Source: Sphaerolaimus hirsutus
Taxonomy: Eukaryota; Nematoda; Chromadorea; Monhysterida; Sphaerolaimidae
Assembly: GCA_964036195.1 (NCBI GenBank)
Contig: OZ038453.1
Location: 24,266,352-24,330,351 of the forward strand
DNA: 64,000 nt
Reading direction: 5' to 3'
Every line of letters starts with the position of its first letter. The stretch's first letter is position 1. Made by a program: the position numbers and the translations under genes. Shown here one piece after another: positions 46,201-55,541 of this stretch. The notes below the pieces were generated by a model that searched no databases, was not told the origin of the DNA, and was given only the letters and a program-made list of their open reading frames with translations.

Positions 46201-47472
46201 ATTTTTTTTGATCACTGTATTTTTGTATAGTGATCAAAATCCTGCTGGGGACCGGTCCGCGGCTATGTCGAAATTTTTTGGTGCGCAATTTTTTTTTCAG
46301 TAAACAAAGAATTTTGGCAGGGGACAAATTTTTAGTCACTCACTAAACAAAGGAGTACTCACATGCCAAAATTCAGACAAATCCAAAAAAATTTATACAC
46401 CCCCCCAAAGAAAATGCATCAGCGTGTGTAACCATCTCAAAACATTGTTGTGCATGCTAATTTGGTGAAAATTCACCTTATTAACATGCAAACAACCCAT
46501 ACACGCCAATTATTCACTTTTGAAAAAAATTATTTTTTGCCGGGTCCCGGTCCCCGGCCGGGACCTGTGTAAATAGCCGTCGGATTAACGTCAAATTTTA
46601 GGTCAACATAAACAACTAAATACAAAACAATCCCTGAAAATATGGCTGCGATAGCTTCACTCGTTCTCAAGCTATTCATGCAATCGCGTAATTGTCACTA
46701 CCACCTCGTGACGATAGGCATTGAGCGATAAAAACGCACAATAACCAGTGCAAAATTTTTATTATGCAGGAGTGATGTGCAGGTGCACCGACTCACAAAA
46801 TGCCGTAAATGATCACTCAATGTAACCACGACTCTTATGAATAGCCAACTGCAACCTATTTGGGTTTCATCTGCAGCTTCTGCTTTGTCAATGTGTATTG
46901 CCACGAGGTGGTAGTAAAGCTACAATTCTTGGTGTTTGCGTGAATAACTTGAGAACGAGTGAAGCTATCGCAGCCATATTTTCAGGGATCGTTTCCTATT
47001 TAGTTGTTAATGTTGACCTACAATTTGACATTAATCAGATTTCCCAGTGACAAGTTATTTGAAATCTAGAGAGGACGTCTAAATTGCTACACCCTGTACA
47101 TCGTGTCCAAAAATTATCCAAAAAGCTCCAGTGGTTCTGGAACTATGAATGTTTTTTGTTTATGAAATATGCATGTATATTTTTCATTCAAGCTTTGTTA
47201 TACATTTAAAAATATCATGTAAATAATGGTTATCTAATGGTTTCAAAAAAAAAATTTTAAAATCGTTCCATCACTCCCATGCAATTCATTCATTGTCAGT
47301 CATTTCAATGCTGCAGTCCAAGCTGCAAAAAGTGGTCAGGGCTTTATTAATTATTAATTAGCAATAAAATTCTATTTCTACTCACCCAGGGACTTCCTTG
47401 GCTACACAATGACAAATGTGATCCTTTTCCATGTTTTTTTGACAGGGGACGTAGTCAATGGTACCATAGCAC
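29709..47472 (-). CDS. Cysteine-rich multi-exon gene, copy 2, with two introner-like introns
   Basis: Exons on the minus strand: 47386-47472 (CYGTID...HCVAKEVPG), then 31261-31348 plus 30915-31065, then 30333-30514 plus 29709-29754. They are paralogues of the three exons of copy 1. The first two cysteines and the EC.K pattern of exon 2, and the ending PPFLEKCG of exon 3, match copy 1 (ending PPFEEECG). Exons 2 and 3 are each split by an inverted-repeat element (31066-31260 and 29755-30332) that can be removed as a phase-1 GT-AG intron. Exon lengths agree exactly with the required phases (88+151 and 182+46 nt). The intron between 31349 and 47385 is filled with transposons, so the gene may be broken. 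One exon is missing between exons 1 and 2, as in copy 1. Function is unknown; probably extracellular. Confidence 0.55.
29755..30332 (-). mobile_element. Introner-like element B (intron of gene copy 2)
   Basis: On the minus strand it begins GTGTCAGTCCCAGACCCTG and ends GACTGGGAGTGCCCGCAG. Exon sequence before it ends CCGCCAG and after it starts GGCCTGAT; removal keeps the frame (phase 1). The interior contains two tandem units of about 200 bp built from AATGTCAAATGTCATG-like words. No coding sequence is seen in it. Confidence 0.7.
30515..30914. other. Intron sequence of gene copy 2
   Basis: This is the intron between exons 2 and 3 (donor GTGAGA at 30914, acceptor TTTTGCAG at 30515-30522 on the minus strand). 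It contains TTTCGAGGGGTCTATTTT and CATTTCGAGGGGGTG fragments of the CGAAATACCCCC repeat family. No gene is seen. Confidence 0.45.
31066..31260 (-). mobile_element. Introner-like element A (intron of gene copy 2)
   Basis: This 195-bp element begins GTGCCAATCCCAGACCCTG and ends TCTGGGACTGCCCCCAG on the minus strand, with the two ends forming inverted repeats. The upstream exon ends GAACCTG and the downstream exon begins AAGATCAATGC; joining them is in frame, phase 1. The paralogous exon at 2100-2326 has no intron at this place. Confidence 0.75.
31495..32578. mobile_element. hAT-like element with GCACCG ends (hAT-2), with a nested GGCGC-type element
   Basis: It begins TAGTGATGG and ends CCATCACTA, with the 8-bp duplication TACCCGAT on both sides (31487-31494 and 32579-32586). 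About 20 bp in, a second element starts with the same TAGTGATGG terminus but GGCGCTTGGCGCC-type subterminal repeats, and runs to about 32461. Between its two ends lies unrelated DNA (31745-32255) including a G-run/CTATCTATC fragment at 31940-32100. No transposase is encoded. Confidence 0.8.
32587..33440. other. Non-coding block duplicated at 53.9-55.85 kb
   Basis: AT-rich sequence with GAGATTTTCTGAGATTTT repeats (32800-33050) and a conserved block starting TATGTCCGGGCCTGGGGGCG (33155). It matches 53892-54149 plus 55542-55850, where a foldback element interrupts it. No coding exon can be supported. Confidence 0.5.
33446..33992. repeat. AAAACTCAAG/CACAG repeat region
   Basis: It begins CAACGATGGGTAAGTTCTC, then holds many copies of AAAACTCAAGTTTTT-like words, then sequence homologous to 29240-29375 in the opposite orientation. 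It looks like one end of a hAT-type element. The duplicated locus at 55.85 kb lacks everything from here to about 37078. Confidence 0.45.
34541..36180. mobile_element. 1.6-kb foldback element nested in hAT-5
   Basis: The two halves are inverted copies almost to the centre (35410-35460). The ends read CGCGGCGGACAGCACAC and its near-complement, flanked by TATA on each side, suggesting a TA or TATA target. The left arm is interrupted by a small palindromic element at about 34562-34703 that is absent from the right arm. No coding sequence is credible. Confidence 0.75.
34562..34703. mobile_element. Small palindromic MITE
   Basis: GTATGAAAACCTACCATAA and its inverse close the ends, and the short sequence TAAA flanks it on both sides. 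The right arm of the host foldback lacks it, giving an empty site for comparison. A related palindrome (ACCATATCCCACCTGAATAA) lies at about 41875-42000. Confidence 0.65.
36905..37078. repeat. GTTTCCGTGTTTCCGTG repeat array
   Basis: Tandem and inverted copies of GTTTCCGTGTTTCCGTG and AACTCATTGAGTTT, the same vocabulary as 27541-27790. It ends where homology to 55890 begins. Confidence 0.5.
37079..37728. other. Non-coding block duplicated at 55.9-56.57 kb
   Basis: It carries GGGGTATTTCGAGGGGGTG repeats and a TTCGAGGAAATACGGTA terminus of the CCGTATTTCCTCG repeat family. It aligns with 55892-56570 by eye. No gene is supported. Confidence 0.5.
37729..38055. mobile_element. Inverted-repeat element with nested 65-bp hAT remnant
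   Basis: TTGACACATGTGTGTCAACT and AACTCAGATTTCGGCTTCAC at the left recur inverted at the right (about 38000-38055). Inside, 37852-37916 is a minimal TAGTGATGTAAAAGC...GCTTTTTACATCAGTA element with GGCGC repeats, flanked by imperfect 8-mers CTTATGCG and CTCATGTG. Confidence 0.6.
38356..39145. mobile_element. hAT-like element, CAGAGTTG ends (hAT-6)
   Basis: Same family as hAT-5: CAGAGTTGTT at the left, GCAACTCTG at the right, and the perfect 8-bp duplication GTGTCTAC (38348-38355 and 39146-39153). Subterminal CGTAAGCGTAAGCG repeats lie at both ends. The interior of about 500 bp has no transposase. Confidence 0.85.
39436..40089. mobile_element. TA-flanked MITE, CTAGCAGGATTCTC ends
   Basis: Inverted repeats of about 85 bp start CTAGCAGGATTCTCTCC, with TA on both sides (39434-39435 and 40090-40091). 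No transposase is seen. A TA target fits the Tc1/mariner superfamily. Confidence 0.7.
40174..40225. repeat. (AT)n microsatellite
   Basis: About 26 uninterrupted AT dinucleotides. Confidence 0.95.
40226..41237. other. Unassigned repeats
   Basis: This stretch contains fragments resembling the hAT MITE in the Gypsy element (TAGATAGTAAATTGCTCCTCC near 40495, inverted G-rich and C-rich runs near 40440-40990), and a duplicated AAAAACGTTGTTTAAAAAAAA segment (40720-40820). No gene is supported. Confidence 0.4.
41290..41420 (-). mobile_element. Decayed introner-like element D
   Basis: CTCCCGGACCCTGTAAAATG at the left and ACAGGGTGCGGGAATGACAG at the right form inverted repeats of the same family as elements A-C. 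On the minus strand the expected GTGTCAGTCCC start is GCTGTCATTCCC and the acceptor CAG is CTG, so it would not splice in the same way. A good donor (AAT-GTGAGT at about 41232-41240) lies to its left, so an exon may adjoin. Confidence 0.4.
41524..41680. repeat. AACCGAACCG tandem array
   Basis: TAGTGTTGGGGAACCGAACC begins an array of AACCGAACCG and GAGAACCG units. The terminus and the array resemble another hAT family end. No matching right terminus was found. Confidence 0.5.
42284..42636. mobile_element. Truncated foldback (MULE-like) element
   Basis: It begins GGCTATTTACACAGGTCCC, like 3085-4067, and follows that arm to about 42632, where it is cut by a TAGGGTGTCAAA terminus. The other arm is missing. 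Confidence 0.7.
42637..42890. repeat. TTTCCGTTTTCCGG array with TAGGGTGTCAAA end
   Basis: TAGGGTGTCAAA followed by many TTTCCGTTTTCCGGCAGC units: the same terminus and repeat word as the complete hAT element at 45227-45435. The right end merges into the BEL/Pao relic. Confidence 0.6.
42883..44105 (-). pseudogene. Decayed second BEL/Pao pol fragment (reverse transcriptase)
   Basis: In minus-strand order: 44105-43490 holds the RT N-terminal part with HYLPHQPVIMPGKS and ADIEKAFFQ; after a frame change near 43490, 43482-43177 holds IYVDNFIMSV and MREWLSNS; 43092-42883 holds DPIGFTAPVSL. These match in order the corresponding parts of the intact BEL/Pao at 14.0-14.9 kb. Gag, protease, integrase and LTRs are absent, and the frame is broken at least twice, so it is a relic. 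Its RT box also reads YVDN. A hAT element lies directly upstream of the fragment. Confidence 0.85.
44111..45218. mobile_element. hAT-like element with GCACCG ends (hAT-3)
   Basis: It begins TAGTGATGTAAAGGCACCGG and ends GTGCCGTTAACATCACTA, with GCACCG/CGGTGC arrays at both ends and a unique interior (44340-45080). The flanking 8-mers (GTCATCAG, CCTATGAC) do not match, so the two ends may come from different copies or one flank is altered. Confidence 0.65.
45227..45435. mobile_element. 209-bp hAT-like MITE with GGAAAACGGAAA repeats (hAT-4)
   Basis: TAGGGTGTTAA and TTGACACCCTA ends, perfect 8-bp duplication CCTATGAC on both sides (45219-45226 and 45436-45443). The interior is almost entirely four units of CGGAAAACGGAAAGGGTAAAA. 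It lies next to the right end of hAT-3. Confidence 0.85.
45444..45575 (-). mobile_element. Partial introner-like element E
   Basis: On the minus strand, GGTTAG is followed by GTAACAGTCCCACTC, like the 5' ends of elements A-C, then TGTCAAATGTCATA-like repeats. The other end is missing next to hAT-4. Confidence 0.4.
45846..47096. mobile_element. Mariner-like inverted-repeat element with nested foldback
   Basis: The ends are CAGGGTGTGGCAATTTAGACG and its near-complement (the flanking TA is at 45844-45845 and 47097-47098). Arms extend about 65 bp on the left before the nested insertion and continue beyond it. No transposase is seen. TA target and CAGGGTG ends fit Tc1/mariner. Confidence 0.7.
45911..46578. 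mobile_element. Foldback element with 9-bp target duplication (MULE-like), copy 2
   Basis: GGCTATTCACACAGG and CCTGTGTAAATAGCC ends with the 9-bp duplication GTCGGATTA on both sides (45902-45910 and 46579-46587). Shorter in its interior than 3085-4067. It is nested in the mariner-like element. Confidence 0.85.
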
Positions 47473-48444
47473 CTGGAAATAATAACCGTAAATATAATGG
47501 GCAAAAACAATGACCAAATTGTGTAGTATGTGCCCAAATTCAATGTGCTGACCGCTGTTGAAAAGCGGTGCATTTTTTGGGAGCATTTTACCAAAAAAGT
47601 GAAACATATTGCAGTACACTACCGTGCAGAATAGTTGAGACTTTTTGCGCTGCATGATTAATGTTGCCAGAATTTCGAAATGGTTGATATGCAAAACATT
47701 TTGATACTATTCATGGTAACCCTGGGGGGTTGACTACACATGCCCAGGATGACCGCCCCTCAAGTTCAAATCTGCCTATATTCCTAGTGTACCAACATAT
47801 TCACTCAGTTTGTTCATGTTTCAGAATAGTTGAGACTTTTCTTGTATTGGGCAGCAGCCACTCAGTATCTCACTTTAAACTCTATATCCACCTCCTACGT
47901 TATTTTTTAACAAAATTTTCACCATGGCAACTGCTTGCCTGCATCGCTGAGCTCTGTGTGCAGCAAGAAACATTCTAAGCATGAACAGCATATGGCAATG
48001 CATATATGGAAATGTGGCATTTATTAATTTTTGCTGCAGTTTTGCATCCATTGCTGGCAACTCTGAAATGGGGGTAGGCATACTACTGGGTGGGGCTATT
48101 TGGTGTGTAAATTTGAGGTTTTGGCTTTGCTCTATTAGGGAGAAAAGTTGGCCCAACTGTGAATGAGTAATGTGCAATTATTTTGGATGGAATGAAGATG
48201 GAAGTTTGTAAGTGCTATAACTTTTAATTGGAACGAGATATTGAAAAAACGTTTTTGTCATATTAATTCTCTCTGTCTAAAGTATGTTATAGACTGTTCA
48301 ATAACAAAATTTGCATGCTGCAAACCCCAGTAAAATAAGCATAAAATATTTAGACACCATTGAAATTTTGAAGTGCCATAACTTTTGATTGGTAAGAGAT
48401 ATTGAACTCATTTCTGTTTTAAATGAATCCTCGTTGTCTAAAGT
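47473..48444. other. Unassigned sequence between gene copies 2 and 3
   Basis: AT-rich. Contains CGGTAGTGTATATC-like and TAGTTGAGACTTTT words shared with the 48.8 kb region. No exon with both splice sites and homology was found, although a signal-peptide exon for gene copy 2 would be expected upstream of 47472. Confidence 0.35.
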
Positions 48445-48972
48445 ATATGATTGCATGTTCAAAAAAATTTTTTTTTCATGTTCAAAAACTGGGTCAAATT
48501 GACATACGGAATTTGGACATCACTAAACCGACCACAAAAATAGAATCTGCAGGTTGTCCCGATCATTTGAAGTGTTGAATGATTCAAATCAGCCCAGAAA
48601 TGGTTGAGTTATTAAGCTTCAAAGACACTCATCCAGATTGCCCATTTTTTTGTATATTTATTGACCATCTTTTTATTTACCCCACTTATCTCGGGCCTGG
48701 GGGATTATTTGAGCAAACAAATAATTTTCGTTGTAGCCCCAGCATCAAACCCTAACATACCCAAACGGCATCAAAATTGGGCAAGGGACAAGAAATTGGG
48801 AAGCAAAAAAGTGCAGTGGACCCCCAGCCTACTGTTTCTCTATGTGTGAAAAGTCTCAACTATTCTGCACGGTAGTGTATATCAAGAAATTTCAAAGTTC
48901 ACCAAAATAATTCATTTTCTCAGTGTAGACAATGCAAAACAGTTTGAGTGTGTATTTATGTGTATTTATGTA

Positions 48973-49658
48973 CCGTAAATTCTCTAATTGGGCGCCAGGC
49001 GTACTATTATTTTCAGCACATTTTTAGGGGGTGCACTATTGGAGATGGCGTATTATTGGAGACTGATGCATATTTTTCCGTCAAATCATAAACTTCAATG
49101 TCAACATAACTCAAATGTGAGCATCACATTTTAAAGCGATAAATTTCGTAAATAAAAGTACCAGTAAAACAGTGAATGACTGTGGCAAAATCGGCTACCT
49201 AATGATTCAACGATCGACACATCTGGGGGCAGTCCCAAGCCCTGTAAAGTGTAAAGTAAAGTGTCAAATGTAAAGTCAAATGCAAAGCAAAGTGTCAATC
49301 AAAACAAAAAAAGAAAAGATTTTATTACTGAACTTTGCATGACAATTGACAGTTAACTTCGCATTTGACTTTACATTTGACACTTTACTTTGCATTTGAC
49401 TTTACATTTGACACTTTACTTTACACTTTACAGGGCTTGGGACTGCCACCTGAATCAGACGCATCGTTACTACTTTTTGATGCATAGTTTTTTACTTTTT
49501 CTCTGGGTGTCGCATTATTGGAGAGTGGCACATTATTGGAGAGTGGCACATTATTGGAGAGAGGCACATTATACTTGCACAACGTGTGCAAGGGTCAAGG
49601 GTGGCTATTGGAGAGGACGCATTATTGTAGACCTGGCGCCTGATTAGAGAATTTACGG
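48973..49658. mobile_element. TA-flanked inverted-repeat element, copy 2
   Basis: Duplicate of 523-1227, with TA at 48971-48972 and 49659-49660, carrying the shorter 18-bp array (about 49510-49572) and introner-like element C' at 49223-49449. Confidence 0.6.
49223..49449 (-). mobile_element. Introner-like element C', duplicate of C
   Basis: Same 227-bp length and same GT...AG ends as 774-1000; the 3' arm is TTGGGACTGCCCCCAG. It arose by segmental duplication, so it is not an independent insertion. Confidence 0.5.
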
Positions 49659-49913
49659 TATTCCTTAATTCAAACAGAAATTGTGAGCAATGTCATCAAT
49701 GCAGGCATAAAACTATCAATTTTGGCTGTGTGTGCATCCCTTGATTGTTTCTGAAATACTCAAAAGTACAGAGGAAAAAGTGTGCATACAGATGGGTACA
49801 TGTGCAATGAAAGTATAGTACCCATGGTCAGTATGCAGTTTTATGCATATTTCAGAGTAAACATAAATACCCACTATCAACTCAGTAGCCCAATCACAAC
49901 AAACAGAACATAC

Positions 49914-51513
49914 CCACACTCCTCCTCAAAGGGTGGCGGTTGATATGGAGCTGATGTCCTTTTGTTCAGTTTGTCTTTTGTCTGAACACTGCCACTATAA
50001 ACCTTCCTTGAAGAATCCCTCTTTCCCATACCCATTCCATTATCTGCAAAGTAGCACTTATCCATGCACTGGGTGTAGCCAGCTTTTTCCTCTAGTTTCA
50101 TTCTGTATTGCCACACTTTGTTGCCTCCATCTGGGGGGTACTCGGCACTGGGGAGAAACCCTTCAGAAGCGGCTTCTTCAGATGGGTAGCACCTGGGGTT
50201 TGGGGATTTGTGGGTGTGCGAAATGTGTGATTGGAGCAATTATCATAATTCTTAGATGATGTTGACAAATGAGAATTTTGGCACACATTAATACTATCGA
50301 AATAGAAAAAATGTATTATTGTCCTTGTTATGACAAAGACTACATGTTGAAGTTGTCTTTTATGGATAGTGGTTCATATGACACAACCACATGTGGGGGT
50401 TATTTTTTCCTTACTTGGCTGGCGGGGGGTACCATACAAGGCGGGGGGGGGGGAATAATCAAGGATTTACATATTTTTTGTTGAGTCATTTTTGTTCAGT
50501 AATTACATGAGTAATTTTGTTTACCGCTCACCCAGTTTTGCCTTCTTTCAACAGGGCATTTGTACATTCATCAACCTTCAAATTGCTCTCTTTCATGCAT
50601 TTGTCAGCCACATCATTCACTTTCTGAATCTCAGCATATTTTGTCTGTTTTCTGCACTTTTCTTCACACGGTGGCAGTGGGTAGTCATAATTTGGGAATG
50701 TTGGAACAGATTGCTTTTTAATACACTCCATTTGTGTGCTGTTAGTGCAAATGCACAGCTGTAATTTTGGAGACACCATGATTTTTGGTGATGGTGATAA
50801 TATCGTCATTTTTAATTCCTGTTCATATTTACATAGAGCATATTTTCAAGTTTTATGCCTAACTTTTGCTCGGATTATGCCTAACTTTTGCTTGGATTAT
50901 GCCTAATTTTTGGTTAGATTATGCCTAATTTTTGCTTGGATAATGCTGCAGTTTGTGGCACAAAAATGCATGAACTTTACACTAGCTGTGCTTGGATTAT
51001 GCACTAAGACTGCTTGGATTATGCACAAAAAGCGCTTGGATTATGCACAAAAAGCGCTTGGATTGTGCTTGATTTGATTTTGGTTTTTCCCCCTTCAAGG
51101 GTGGCGCAGGAAAAATATTATAAACTTCAGTAATCAACTAAAGCACAAAAAGGCTGTTAAAGCACTAGAAAACAAACAACAAGAAAAAGCTCATTCACAC
51201 TGCTCACAAATTTGCGAATTTTTTTTGGCATTAGGTATTGCCTGTTCATTTTTTATATTTTTTTATATATTTTTTACTTTCTGGTAACTAACCGGGAGCA
51301 GGGGTGGGGGTGTAGGCTCTGTAACACTGCAATCAAGTCTGTGGAAAAATCAAATTGGGTAACAAAACTATGGTAAATTAGAAATGGGCAACTGAACTGA
51401 ATCCGCGAACTCACTCAGGGACCTCCTTGGCAACACATTTGCAGTGGCCCTTCTCCCCCCATTTCTTTTCTACTTCTTGAGTACACGTTTGCATGTCGAA
51501 ATTGGCGGCGCAA
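49914..51513 (-). CDS. Cysteine-rich multi-exon gene, copy 3 (partial)
   Basis: Exons 51415-51513, 50532-50758 and 49914-50192 on the minus strand, with the same lengths, phases and splice sites as copy 1 (99, 227 and 279 nt). Codon changes relative to copy 1 are few (for example one Asp to Asn in the FADDG region), and no stop or frameshift has entered any exon, which fits selection or a recent duplication. First and last exons and one middle exon are not identified. Confidence 0.6.
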
Positions 51514-51537
51514 CTGTGTTATGCATGGAAAGTTTTT

Positions 51538-52501
51538 GGCTATTTACACAGGCCCTGGCCAGGGGCTGGTCCCCGGCAAAAAATAAATGTTTTCAAAGTC
51601 TATAATTGGCGTGTATGGGTTGTTTGCATGTTAATTAGGTGAATTATCACCAAATTACCATGCACAAAATTTTTGCAAGACCGTTACACACGCCGATGCA
51701 TATATTTTTGGGCGGGTGTATAAAATTTTTCTGATTTGTCTCAAATTTGGCATGCGTGTACTCCTTCGTTTAGTGAGTACGCATGCCAAATTTTAGCTCT
51801 GGGCAGTTACCGGTTTTTGTTTAATTCATACTTTATTTTTTTTCGATCACTGTATTTTTGTATAGTGATCGAAATCCTGCCCTGCCGGGGATCGGTCCCC
51901 AGCAATGTCGAAATGGCCCCGACCTGGGTCAAACGTCCCCGGTGAGTAAAATTTTTTTCAGTAAACAAAGAATTTTGGTCCCTGACTGGGGACGTTCGTC
52001 CCTGACAGGGGACAAATTTTTAGTCACCTGTCGGGGACGAATGTCCCCGGTCGGGGACCAAAATTCTTTGTTTACTGAAAAAAAAATTTTCTAACTGGGG
52101 ACGTTTGACCCCAGTCGGGACCATTTTGACATTGCCGGGGACCGATCCCCGGCAGGTTTTCGATCACTATACAAAAATACAGTGAATAAAAAAAATTAAA
52201 GTATAAATAAAATAAGAATCGGTAACCGCACTGAGCTGAAATTTGGCATGCGTACTCACTAAACGAAGGAGTACTCACATGCCAAAATTCAGACAAATCC
52301 AGATATTCAGACAATTTATACACTCCCCCAAAGAAAATGCATCAGCGCGTGTAACCATCTCACAAAAATTTTGTGCATGCTAATTTGGTGATAATTCACC
52401 TAATTAACATGCAAACAACCAATACACACCAATTTTTCACTTTTGAAAAAAATTATTTTTTGCCGGGGACCGGTCCCTGGCCGGGACCTGTGTAAATAGC
52501 C
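51538..52501. mobile_element. Foldback element with 9-bp target duplication, duplicate of copy 1
   Basis: Same ends and same AAAGTTTTT flanks (51529-51537 and 52502-52510) as 3085-4067. It was duplicated with the block. Confidence 0.8.
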
Positions 52502-52944
52502 AAAGTTTTTAATAGTATTATCTGTAGTACAAATATTTTATACAAATTATTGCCTTGGACCTTTAAAGTATTTCAAATATAGGGAAGCTTGTGTCATTTC
52601 CACATTGTCAAAAACATGCCAATCGGTTATTTCATGTTTGTCAATCAAATCAGTACGCACAAATTGAAGTTACACAACTGAATTAGTACACAAACGACAT
52701 TAAGACTGTTGTCAACTCAATGATCGCTATGTGATGCGCGCACAGTGCAAATGTGTGATTGTACCCAGCATTGTTTGACATAATTATTTATGTGGCTTGC
52801 ATAAACACAGTAAGCACAACATTTTCTGTAACATTTATGCTAAATGTGATGTTGTCAACTGAATATGCCTGTGAGGTGCTTTTAGTTGACACACGCAGTT
52901 GACCACAGCCTTCATTTACGATGTGTCAACTAGCGTGTAGTGAG

Positions 52945-53891
52945 TAGTGATGTTAAAGGCACCGGGAAAAATGGCACCGCACCGCACCGGCACCTTTGCC
53001 AACGCATGAAAAGGGCACCTGGCACCCTGGGGCACCGGCCAGAAAATGGCACCGCACCGCACCGGCACCGGTGCCTTTTGGAAAAAATGGCACCGGCACC
53101 GAAGGGCACCAGCTGGTTGCCGGTGCTAGCACCGAAAAGCACCGCACCGGGCTGGAATTTCTGAAGTAAATATCGGGCAGTTTCTCAGTGGTCTCACCTT
53201 TGGAAGTGCATATTTCCATGAATCTTCAACCGATTTTGATGGTTGAGCACTTAAAATGATCAGAATGATATGGCAATCACTTTTATGAAGCAATTACAAT
53301 GATTACAAATTAAAGATAAAATATTGTATTCACTACAATGTCCATAGCCACTATTGTCTACTGATCGGAGTCGTTGCTGTACAGAGAATGGAACTATCTC
53401 TGTCATAAACTGACAACAAATTTTGAATAAAAAAGTAAGATAAATATATGAGTTAAAATTCGACAAAATTTTAGATTCGCTCATCAGATCACGTATTGGG
53501 TATAACGGATTTCACAGTAGGTATATTTATTTGATGGGATGTTTACAAAATAGGCAAAAACGGTTGGGTAAATATATCACTGTTTTTTGAAATATGAATA
53601 AGCACATACTATGGACAAAATTGCACAGCACATGAAGCCTTGGCCGGTGCCTTTCCCGGTGCTTTTTACTTTGGCCCTGGTGCTAGCACCTTTGGCACCG
53701 GCAAAAAAATGGCACGGCACCGCACCGGCACCGGTGCTATTCTGAAAAAAATTGCACCGGCACCGGCATGGCACCCCTGAATATTGCAATGGCACCGCAC
53801 CAGCACCGGGGCGGGGCTGGTGCGGTGCGGTGCCATTTTCGGGGGTGCCCTGCCGGTGCGGTGCCATATTTCCCGGTGCCTTTTCCATCAC
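52945..53891. mobile_element. Chimeric hAT element (left end hAT-1, right end hAT-2)
   Basis: The left terminus TAGTGATGTTAAAGG follows GTAGTGAG (52937-52944), which is the right target copy of hAT-1 at 5412-5419. The right terminus CCATCACTA is followed by TACCCGAT, the target copy of hAT-2 at 32579-32586. The element therefore has two unrelated flanks, each matching a different insertion in the window. Confidence 0.85.
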
Positions 53892-54158
53892 TATACCCGA
53901 TACCGGGCGACAACGGCAACTTTTTCAAAATGTCTATTTATCTTGAGCTACAAGCACAATTCTGCAATTTGAAAATGCACATTCGCCTAGGTAGAATGTA
54001 TAGTTGACCACTTTTATTCACAAATATGGAACCTTTTTATGTAACTCATTGAACTTTTTAAGTGTTGTCGAGTCTTTGCCAAAACAAAAACCCCGCGTAA
54101 ATGCTACCTAACATTTTTTTTTTAATTTAAAAATAATTTTTTTTAACACAACTTACTG

Positions 54159-55532
54159 GGCTATTTACATAGACCCCGGCTGGGGACCGGTCCCTGGCAA
54201 AAAATCATAATTTTCAAAAGTCAATGATTGGTGTGTATGATTTGTTTGCATGTTAATTAGGTGAATTATCACCTAATTTGCATGCACAAAATTTCTGCAA
54301 GTCGATTACAGATGCTGATGCATTTTCTTTGGGGGAGTGTATAATTTTTTTAGATTTGTCTCAATTTTGGCATGTGTGTACTCCCTTGTTTAGTGAGTAC
54401 TCATGCCAAATTTCAGCTCAGCGCGGTTACCGGTTCTTATTTTTGTTACATTTTAATTTTTGTCATTCACTGTACTTTTGTATACTGTATGAAATCCCAC
54501 TGGGGACCGGTCCCTGGTGGCGATAGAAATGGCCCCAATCAGGGCCAAACATCCCCGGTTATAAAATTTATTTTTCAGTAAACAAAGAATTTTTGTCCCA
54601 GACCAGGGACGTTTGTCCCCAACACACGGGACGAAAAATTTGTCCCCTGCCGGGGACAAACATTCCTGGTTGGTGACAAAAATTATCTGTTTATGGAAAA
54701 AAGATTTTTCTCACCAGGGACATTTGGCTCTGGTCGGGGCCATTTCTATTGCTGCCAGGGACTGGTCCTCGGTGGGATTTCAATCACTATACAAAAATAC
54801 AGTGATCGACAAAAATAAAAGTGTAAATAAAATACGACTCACTAACTGCTCTGAGCTGAAATTTGGCAAGTGTACTCACTAAACAAAGGAGTACATGCAT
54901 GCCAAAATTGAGACAAATCGAAATAAAAATTTATACACTCCCCCAAAGAATATGCATCAGCGCCCATCTTGCAGAAATTTGGTGCATGCTTATTTGGTGT
55001 TAATTAGACCCCGTTTACACGGATTTTTTGTGACGACTTGACAACAATAAAACGTTCAATAAGTTGAGTAAAAAGGTTCCATATTCATTAGAAAAAGTGG
55101 TCAAGTATACCTTCTACCTAAGCAAATATGCAGGCCAAATTGCAGACTTGTGCTTGTAGCTCAAGATTTATAACATTCAAAAAAGTTTGCTATTGTCACT
55201 GGCTGTCGGAGACAGTCCGACAACTGTCCGACAACTGCAAAAGTTTTCAAATGCCTTAAACTCATGAGCCACAAGCACGATTGTGCAATTTGACATGCAT
55301 ATTCGCCTAGGTAAGATGTATAATAATTGACCACTTTTTCTCATAAATATGGAACATTTTTACTCAACTTATTGAACATTTTATTTTTGTTGAGTCATCA
55401 CCAAAAATCTGTGTAAACAGGGTCTAAACCTAATTAACATGCAAACAACCCATACACACCAATTTTTTTACTTTTGAAAATTTTTATTTTTTGCCGGGGA
55501 CCGGTCCCCGGCTGGGGCCTATGTAAATAGCC
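54159..55532. mobile_element. Foldback element with 9-bp target duplication (MULE-like), copy 3, with nested insertion
   Basis: GGCTATTTACATAGACC and TATGTAAATAGCC ends with the 9-bp duplication AACTTACTG on both sides (54150-54158 and 55533-55541). The right arm is split by a TA-flanked element at 55007-55424. The corresponding site at about 33130 is empty. Confidence 0.85.
55007..55424. mobile_element. TA-flanked element, GACCCYGTTTACAC ends
   Basis: Ends GACCCCGTTTACACGG and CTGTGTAAACAGGGTC, TA on both sides. The interior is related to 31364-31486 plus 32587-32790, which is another copy split by hAT-2. No transposase is seen. Confidence 0.7.
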
Positions 55533-55541
55533 AACTTACTG

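Larger units (their letters stand above)
48445..53815. repeat. Segmental duplication of 1-5345
   Basis: The whole block repeats 1-5345 in the same orientation with scattered substitutions and small indels: same exons, same foldback element with the same flanks, same hAT-1. The left limit of the first copy is outside the window. The two copies part inside the hAT ends (5345 and 53815). Confidence 0.9.
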
